From: Burkholderia sp. BCC0322
Lineage (GTDB): Bacteria > Pseudomonadota > Gammaproteobacteria > Burkholderiales > Burkholderiaceae
Direction of reading: 5' to 3'
DNA: 64,000 nt
NCBI RefSeq assembly: GCF_902833045.1
Contig: NZ_CADFDU010000015.1
Coordinates: 110,884-174,883, forward strand
Below are positions 59,330-64,000 of this stretch, piece by piece. The translations under genes and the position numbers were made by a program. The notes under the pieces are model-generated. The model searched no databases. It was not told the DNA's origin and saw only the letters and a program-made list of their open reading frames with translations. Within the stretch, counting starts at the first letter, position 1. Each line of letters starts with the position of its first letter.

Positions 59330-61003
59330 TCATGCGCGCCCGTCGCGCAGTTCGCGCCGCAGGATCTTGCCGACGTTCGTCTTCGGCAGTTCCGTACGAA
59401 ACTCGACCAGCTTCGGCCGCTTGTAGCCGGTGAGCCGCTCCTTGCAGTAGGCGAGGATGTCCTTGTCGGTGAGCGCCGGATCCTTCTTCACGACGAACAG
59501 CTTCACGGCTTCGCCGGAATGCTCGTCGGGCACGCCGACCGCCGCCACCTCGAACACGCCCGGATGCGACGCGACCACGTCCTCGACTTCGTTCGGATAC
59601 ACGTTGAAACCCGATACGAGGATCATGTCCTTCTTCCGGTCGACGATCTTCACGTAACCTCGCGCATCCATCACGCCGACGTCGCCCGTCTTGAAGAAGC
59701 CGTCCGCGAACATGACCTTCTCGGTCTCGTCCGGCCGGTTCCAGTAGCCGGCCATCACCTGCGGCCCGCGGATGCAGATTTCGCCGGGTTCGCCGAGCGC
59801 GACATCGTTGCCCGCATCGTCGCGAATCGCCACTTCGGTCGACGGCAGCGGCAAGCCGATCGTCCCGCTGTACTCGGTCGCCGTCACCGGGTTGCAAGTC
59901 GCCACCGGCGACGTTTCGGACAGCCCGTAGCCTTCGATGATCGCCGTATGGGTCTTTTCGTACCAGCGTTTCGCGACACCTTCCTGGATCGCCATGCCGC
60001 CGCCGTTGGCGATCACGAGCTTCGACAGGTCGAGCTGACTGAATTCGGGATGGTTCAGCAGTGCGTTGTACAGCGTGTTGACCGCCGGGATCGTCGAGAT
60101 CTGGTAGCCCTTCAGTTCCTTGATCATGCCGGTGATGTCGCGCGGATTCGGAATCAGGATGCCCATGCCGCCCGTACGCAGCGTCAGGAATCCGCAGACG
60201 GTCAGCGCGAACACGTGATACAGCGGCAGCGCGACAACGGTCACGAACTGCTTCACCTCCGGAAACTTCTCATGAGCCGGATGATGCCAGGCACCCGCCT
60301 GCAACACGTTCGACACGATGTTCCGGTGCAGCAGCGTCGCCCCTTTCGCCACGCCGGTCGTACCGCCCGTGTACTGCAGGAACGCGACGTCATCGGGACC
60401 GATCTTCTGCGCCTTGAATGCCTGGCGCGCGCCTTCCGACAGCGCGGCCTTGAAGCGCGTGAACGACGGCAGTTGCCAGGCAGGCACCATCTTCTTGACG
60501 TTGCGCACGACGTAGTTGACGAGCCATCCCTTGATGCCCAGCAGATCGCCCATCGATGCGACGACGACATGCTTGACGCCCGTATTCGCGATGACGGCCT
60601 GCAGCGTCGACGCGAAATTCTCGAGGATGACGATCGCCTCCGCACCGCTGTCTTTCAGCTGATGCTCGAGCTCGCGCGGCGTATAGAGCGGGTTGACGTT
60701 GACGACGGTGTAGCCCGCGCGCAGTACCGCGGCGATCGCCACGGGGTATTGCAGCACGTTCGGCATCATGATCGCGACGCGCGCCCCGCGCGCGAGCCCG
60801 CGCGATTGCAGCCACGCACCGAACTGGCGCGACAGCGTGTCGAGTTCGCCGTATGTGATGCCCTTGCCCATGCAGACGAACGCCGTACGGTCGCGGTACT
60901 GCCTGAAGCTTTCGTCGAGCAGGTCCGGGACAGAGGGATAAGGAGACGCGTCAATTTCGGCTGGAACGCCGGGCGGGTACGATTTCAGCCAAATTTTATC
61001 CAT
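59330..61003 (-). CDS. Long-chain fatty-acid--CoA ligase (FadD type)
   Basis: Activates fatty acids to acyl-CoA through an acyl-AMP intermediate, feeding beta-oxidation. 557 residues. AMP-binding P-loop YTGGTTGVAKGA near 212, GYGLSETSPVA near 358, and the C-terminal hinge FKTGDVGVMD followed by GYVKIVDRKKDMILVSGFN, with the FACS stretch. The N-terminus DKIWLKSYPPGVPAEI is typical of FadD of beta- and gammaproteobacteria. Chain-length preference cannot be read. 136 bases after the oxidoreductase gene. Confidence 0.93.
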   Translation of the reverse strand: MDKIWLKSYPPGVPAEIDASPYPSVPDLLDESFRQYRDRTAFVCMGKGITYGELDTLSRQFGAWLQSRGLARGARVAIMMPNVLQYPVAIAAVLRAGYTVVNVNPLYTPRELEHQLKDSGAEAIVILENFASTLQAVIANTGVKHVVVASMGDLLGIKGWLVNYVVRNVKKMVPAWQLPSFTRFKAALSEGARQAFKAQKIGPDDVAFLQYTGGTTGVAKGATLLHRNIVSNVLQAGAWHHPAHEKFPEVKQFVTVVALPLYHVFALTVCGFLTLRTGGMGILIPNPRDITGMIKELKGYQISTIPAVNTLYNALLNHPEFSQLDLSKLVIANGGGMAIQEGVAKRWYEKTHTAIIEGYGLSETSPVATCNPVTATEYSGTIGLPLPSTEVAIRDDAGNDVALGEPGEICIRGPQVMAGYWNRPDETEKVMFADGFFKTGDVGVMDARGYVKIVDRKKDMILVSGFNVYPNEVEDVVASHPGVFEVAAVGVPDEHSGEAVKLFVVKKDPALTDKDILAYCKERLTGYKRPKLVEFRTELPKTNVGKILRRELRDGRA

Positions 61004-61139
61004 ACTGCCCGTCTCCTCACAGATTTTCGAATGGTCGTGCTAAAACGCATCGTAACGGCTCGCTCGTCCCGAGACAACAGGGTTAGATGTCCACTTCGAA
61101 CTTCCGTGGAAATTCGTCTGATCATACGGCGATATCCGG

Positions 61140-63215
61140 TCAAATGCGTTCAACTTCCACCAGGCAATCGTAGAACGTCGCCGAATTGCCAAGGTCGGTG
61201 AGCGCCTGGCTCGTCACTTCGTTCGCGTTTCTGCCGTCCGGTGACAGCTTCTTCCACCAGATCGATAGCCCGACGACGAGCCCTGCGCGTGCGCGATCGG
61301 TAATTCTCGCGCGCGCCTGCATGGATCCGCGGTCGTTGAAGATGCGAACGACGTCACCTTCGGCGATCCCGCGCGCATCGGCGTCAGACGGGTGGATGTC
61401 GAGATGCGGCTCACCTTCGGTATGCCGCAGGCTGTCGACGTTCACGAACGTACTGTTCAGGAAGTGGCGCGCCGGCGGAGAAATCATTGCGAGCGGATAA
61501 CGTGAGGCGAGCTCGGGTGCGGCCTCGGCCGATTCGAACGGCGGCAGGTAGTCGGGCACGGGATCCACGCCCATCTGCTCGAGTCGCGGGCTGTAGAACT
61601 CACACTTGCCGGACGGCGTACGGAAACCGCCGTTCGCGAACGGCGCCTCCGGCAGCTTGAGCTTCAGCCAGCCGGCGTGCTTCAGCGTGTCCCAGTCACT
61701 GTCGAGCGCCGGATCGTCCCAGCGGAGCGCCACGCGCGCGACCTCTTCGTCGCTGTGATAAAGCGCGGGCTCGTCGAGCCCCATGCTGCGCGCGATGCCG
61801 CGGAAGATCTCCGTATTCGGCCGCGCCTCTCCCACCGGAGGAATCGACGGCAGGTTCGCCATCACGTAGGTGTGGCCGTACGACTTGTGGATGTCCAGAT
61901 GCTCGAGCTGCGTGGTTGCCGGCAACACAATGTCGGCGAAATCGACGGTATCCGTCTTGAAATGCTCAAGAACGACCGTGAACAGATCGTCACGCGCGAA
62001 CCCCGCCGCGACCTTCGAGGAGTCCGGCGCGACAGCCACCGGGTTCGAGTTGTACACGATCACCGCTTCGACCTTCGGCCCGAAGGTTGCATCGCCCGGG
62101 TGCAAAAGCGCGTCGCCGATTGCGTTCATGTTGATGATGCGCGGCAGCTTGCCGGGCCAACCCGGCATCAAATCCGGACGCAGCAGCGCCGCCTGGTCGA
62201 CCGGCGCGAATTCCGACGACGACAGCAGCAGCCCGCCGGCCCGATCCCGCCACGCGCCCGTCAACGCCGGCAGGCTTGCGATCGCGCGGACGGCGTTGCC
62301 GCCGCCGCGGACGCGCTGCATGCCGTAGTTGAGGCGGATCGATGCCTTGCGGGTAGCACCGTAGCGACGCGCAAGGTCGATCAGTTCCGACACGTCGATA
62401 CCGCAGATCTGCGCAACGCGTTCCGGCGGATAGGACATCGCCCGTTCCTTGAGCACGTCGAAGCCGAGCGTATGGCTGGCGATGTAGTCGTGATCGAGCA
62501 GGTCTTCGGTAATCAGCACATGCATCATGCCGAGTGCGAATGCGCCGTCGGTGCCTTGTTTCAACGCGATGTGCTGGTGACACTTCTCCGCAGTCAGCGA
62601 ACGGTACGGGTCGATGGCGACAAGGCGTGCGCCTCGGCGCTTCGCTTCCTGCGCGCGCGTCCAGAAGTGCAGGCTCGACGCGATCGGGTTTGCTCCCCAA
62701 ATCAGAATCAGTTCGCTTTCCTCGAAATGCTCGAGGTGCATGCCGAGACTACCGCCATAGGTATAACGCAACCCCGCTGCACCGGCCGCTGCACAAATCG
62801 TGCGCTCGAGCCGCGAGGCACCGAGCTTGTGGAAGAACCGCTGGGCGATGCCCTCCCCCTGCACAAGCCCCATCGTCCCCGCATAGCTGTACGGCACGAT
62901 CGCTTCCGGTGCGCGCGCAGCGATTTCACCGAGACGAAGACCGATCTCATCGAATGCCTCGTCCCAGCTGATCGGTACGAAATGCCCTTCCCCTTTCGCG
63001 CCGATGCGCTTGAGCGGGACGGTGAGGCGGTCGGGGTGATGAACGCGATCGGCGTATCGGCTGACTTTCGTGCACAACACGCCTTGTGTCGGCGGATGGT
63101 CGGGATCGCCCGTGACCTTGATCGCCTTGCCGTTTTCGACAGTCACGCGCATTGCGCACGTGTCCGGACAATCGTGCGGGCAAACGGCCCGGGCTACCTG
63201 AATGGCGGCGTTCAT
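61140..63215 (-). CDS. Molybdopterin oxidoreductase (DMSO reductase family) with N-terminal [4Fe-4S] site
   Basis: 691 residues. The N-terminal cysteines CPHDCPDTC plus the later Cys in GVLCTKVSRY form a [4Fe-4S] motif. The molybdopterin domain includes WDEAFDEIG and LIWGANPIASSLHFW. A C-terminal molydopterin-dinucleotide-binding domain follows (RHFLNSTFVNVD, HPSDADARGIAEGDVVRIFND). There is no twin-arginine signal, so it should act in the cytoplasm. Substrate unknown, and no partner subunits lie nearby. The ATG at 63215 gives MNAAIQVARA. Confidence 0.9.
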   Translation of the reverse strand: MNAAIQVARAVCPHDCPDTCAMRVTVENGKAIKVTGDPDHPPTQGVLCTKVSRYADRVHHPDRLTVPLKRIGAKGEGHFVPISWDEAFDEIGLRLGEIAARAPEAIVPYSYAGTMGLVQGEGIAQRFFHKLGASRLERTICAAAGAAGLRYTYGGSLGMHLEHFEESELILIWGANPIASSLHFWTRAQEAKRRGARLVAIDPYRSLTAEKCHQHIALKQGTDGAFALGMMHVLITEDLLDHDYIASHTLGFDVLKERAMSYPPERVAQICGIDVSELIDLARRYGATRKASIRLNYGMQRVRGGGNAVRAIASLPALTGAWRDRAGGLLLSSSEFAPVDQAALLRPDLMPGWPGKLPRIINMNAIGDALLHPGDATFGPKVEAVIVYNSNPVAVAPDSSKVAAGFARDDLFTVVLEHFKTDTVDFADIVLPATTQLEHLDIHKSYGHTYVMANLPSIPPVGEARPNTEIFRGIARSMGLDEPALYHSDEEVARVALRWDDPALDSDWDTLKHAGWLKLKLPEAPFANGGFRTPSGKCEFYSPRLEQMGVDPVPDYLPPFESAEAAPELASRYPLAMISPPARHFLNSTFVNVDSLRHTEGEPHLDIHPSDADARGIAEGDVVRIFNDRGSMQARARITDRARAGLVVGLSIWWKKLSPDGRNANEVTSQALTDLGNSATFYDCLVEVERI

Positions 63216-63629
63216 CGTTTTAAGTGCCGAGATGGGGATTCGCAAATTTTACGTGGACGCGCCGAATAAAGCGTTCATTTCGTACGGGTTCTGAGGTATT
63301 TGGCTGAATGGGGGAGTTTCGGTGGTTCAGTGCGTCGTCTGCAGGGACTTGCATGGCCGACCCGACATTCATTGTCGGCGATGGAAAGCGGATCTTGCGC
63401 GACGCGCGGCAATCGACACCCTGGGGAGAGAAATGGCAGCTTTTGATCGGAGATACGATCAATAAATCGCATGAACGCGAATGATACGAGCAATTTAGCG
63501 AATCGGGATCCGGGCGCAGCGCTGCGGATTACTCGAGAACGGCAGGCGCCTGAATCAGCGCATTCGTCCGCCCCAGCTCCAGCCTGGCCGTCCATCCCGA
63601 TCCCGCATGCATTTCCGCCGCGCCAATGC
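63216..63629. other. 414-bp intergenic region before the rRNA operon end
   Basis: No gene recognised. It should contain the promoter of the oxidoreductase gene (minus strand) near 63216-63300. A 44-codon plus-strand frame at about 63353-63487 has no family resemblance and no ribosome site. Base composition is less GC-rich than the flanking genes. Confidence 0.4.
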
Positions 63630-63656
63630 AAAAACCCCCGCCTTTCGGGCGGGGGT
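63630..63656 (-). terminator. Terminator of the rRNA operon
   Basis: On the minus strand CCCCCGCC, short loop, GGCGGGGG, then TTTT. It lies about 15 bases beyond the 5S gene. Confidence 0.88.
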
Positions 63657-63670
63657 TCTTGGCTTAGGGA

Positions 63671-63785
63671 GCCTGACGATTACCTACTTTCACACGGGAA
63701 TCCGCACTATCATCGGCGTAGAGTCGTTTCACGGTCCTGTTCGGGATGGGAAGGGGTGGGACCGACTCGCTATGGTCATCAGGCA
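63671..63785 (-). rRNA. rrf: 5S rRNA
   Basis: The minus strand begins TGCCTGATGACCATAGCGAG and ends AATCGTCAGGC. The ends pair (TGCCTGA/TCAGGC), and the loop A segment CCCATCCCGAAC is diagnostic. About 115 nt. The exact ends are uncertain by a base or two. Confidence 0.95.
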
Positions 63786-63918
63786 AAGAGGGTTGTTCTG
63801 CTGGCATGGCCAACAGAACCAATCTGGGAAGAAGCAGTAATTTTGAGTTGTGTGTATCACACACGAGAATCCAACTTGTCCGACGCGCTGTTATCAGCGC
63901 GAGACAGACTTGTTATAG

Positions 63919-64000
63919 GATCAAGCCTTACGGGCAATTAGTATCAGTTAGCTGAACGCATTACTGCGCTTACACACCTGACCTATCAACGTCCTGGTCT
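63919..64000 (-). rRNA. rrl: 23S rRNA, 3' end only
   Basis: The minus strand reads AGACCAGGACGTTGATAGGT at the window edge, then ACTGATACTAATTGCCCGT and AAGGCTTGATCC, the conserved 3' end of 23S rRNA. Most of the gene lies beyond the window. About 135 bases of spacer separate it from 5S. Confidence 0.93.

Overview
The window is a gene-dense, GC-rich stretch of core chromosome from a betaproteobacterium, almost certainly a Burkholderia and most likely of the Burkholderia cepacia complex. The evidence is the strong G/C preference at third codon positions, the close match of many proteins to remembered Burkholderia sequences (RsmH, ZapD, RppH, SecA), a lysine/alanine-rich H1-like protein, a Gram-negative trimeric porin, and the order dcw cluster - peroxiredoxin - lpxC - dciA - secA - argJ. 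I see no prophage, insertion sequence, CRISPR array, toxin-antitoxin pair or composition island, and I did not find an unknown multi-gene system.

Layout. 1-5441 (+): 3' part of accC, prmA, a zinc-ribbon membrane protein, tpx, a PfkB-type sugar/nucleoside kinase and a glycine-zipper lipoprotein. 5676-13597 (mostly -): an H1-like DNA-binding protein, class Ia ribonucleotide reductase (nrdB, nrdA) behind a promoter with two NrdR boxes, ampD, a small PP0621-type protein and a CcsA-like cytochrome c assembly protein. 13687-15700 (+): ffh and hpt. 15795-18155 (-): marC-family gene and proS. 18374-19643 (+): rppH, apparently cut by an in-frame TAG, and a CNP1-like lipoprotein. 19739-22845 (-): proB, obgE, rpmA and rplU. 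23056-30974 (+): ispB, tRNA-Pro(CGG), a CorC/HlyC-type membrane protein, a type IV pilus assembly set (pilB-, pilC-, pilD-like), coaE, zapD and yacG. 31036-36564 (-): mutT-type Nudix gene, a DUF815 ATPase, argJ and secA. dciA (+) faces lpxC (-) across a shared terminator.

38543-56616 (-) holds a peroxiredoxin and the complete division/cell-wall (dcw) cluster, transcribed mraZ-rsmH-ftsL-ftsI-murE-murF-mraY-murD-ftsW-murG-murC-ddl-ftsQ-ftsA-ftsZ. Many genes there overlap by the four bases ATGA. Together they make the lipid-linked peptidoglycan precursor and build the divisome. MraZ sits at the head, behind its own 10-bp-periodic binding repeats. After it come coq7 (-), a porin (+), a fadD-type acyl-CoA ligase (-), a molybdopterin oxidoreductase (-), and the end of an rRNA operon (5S and the 3' end of 23S) on the minus strand.

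The points most worth a second look are the in-frame TAG splitting rppH from a 55-codon tail that still looks coding, the nrdA promoter with two NrdR boxes exactly 31 bp apart, a terminator-like hairpin in the proS leader, four exact 10-bp-spaced repeats upstream of mraZ, and a PilB-like ATPase that lacks the usual N-terminal domain.
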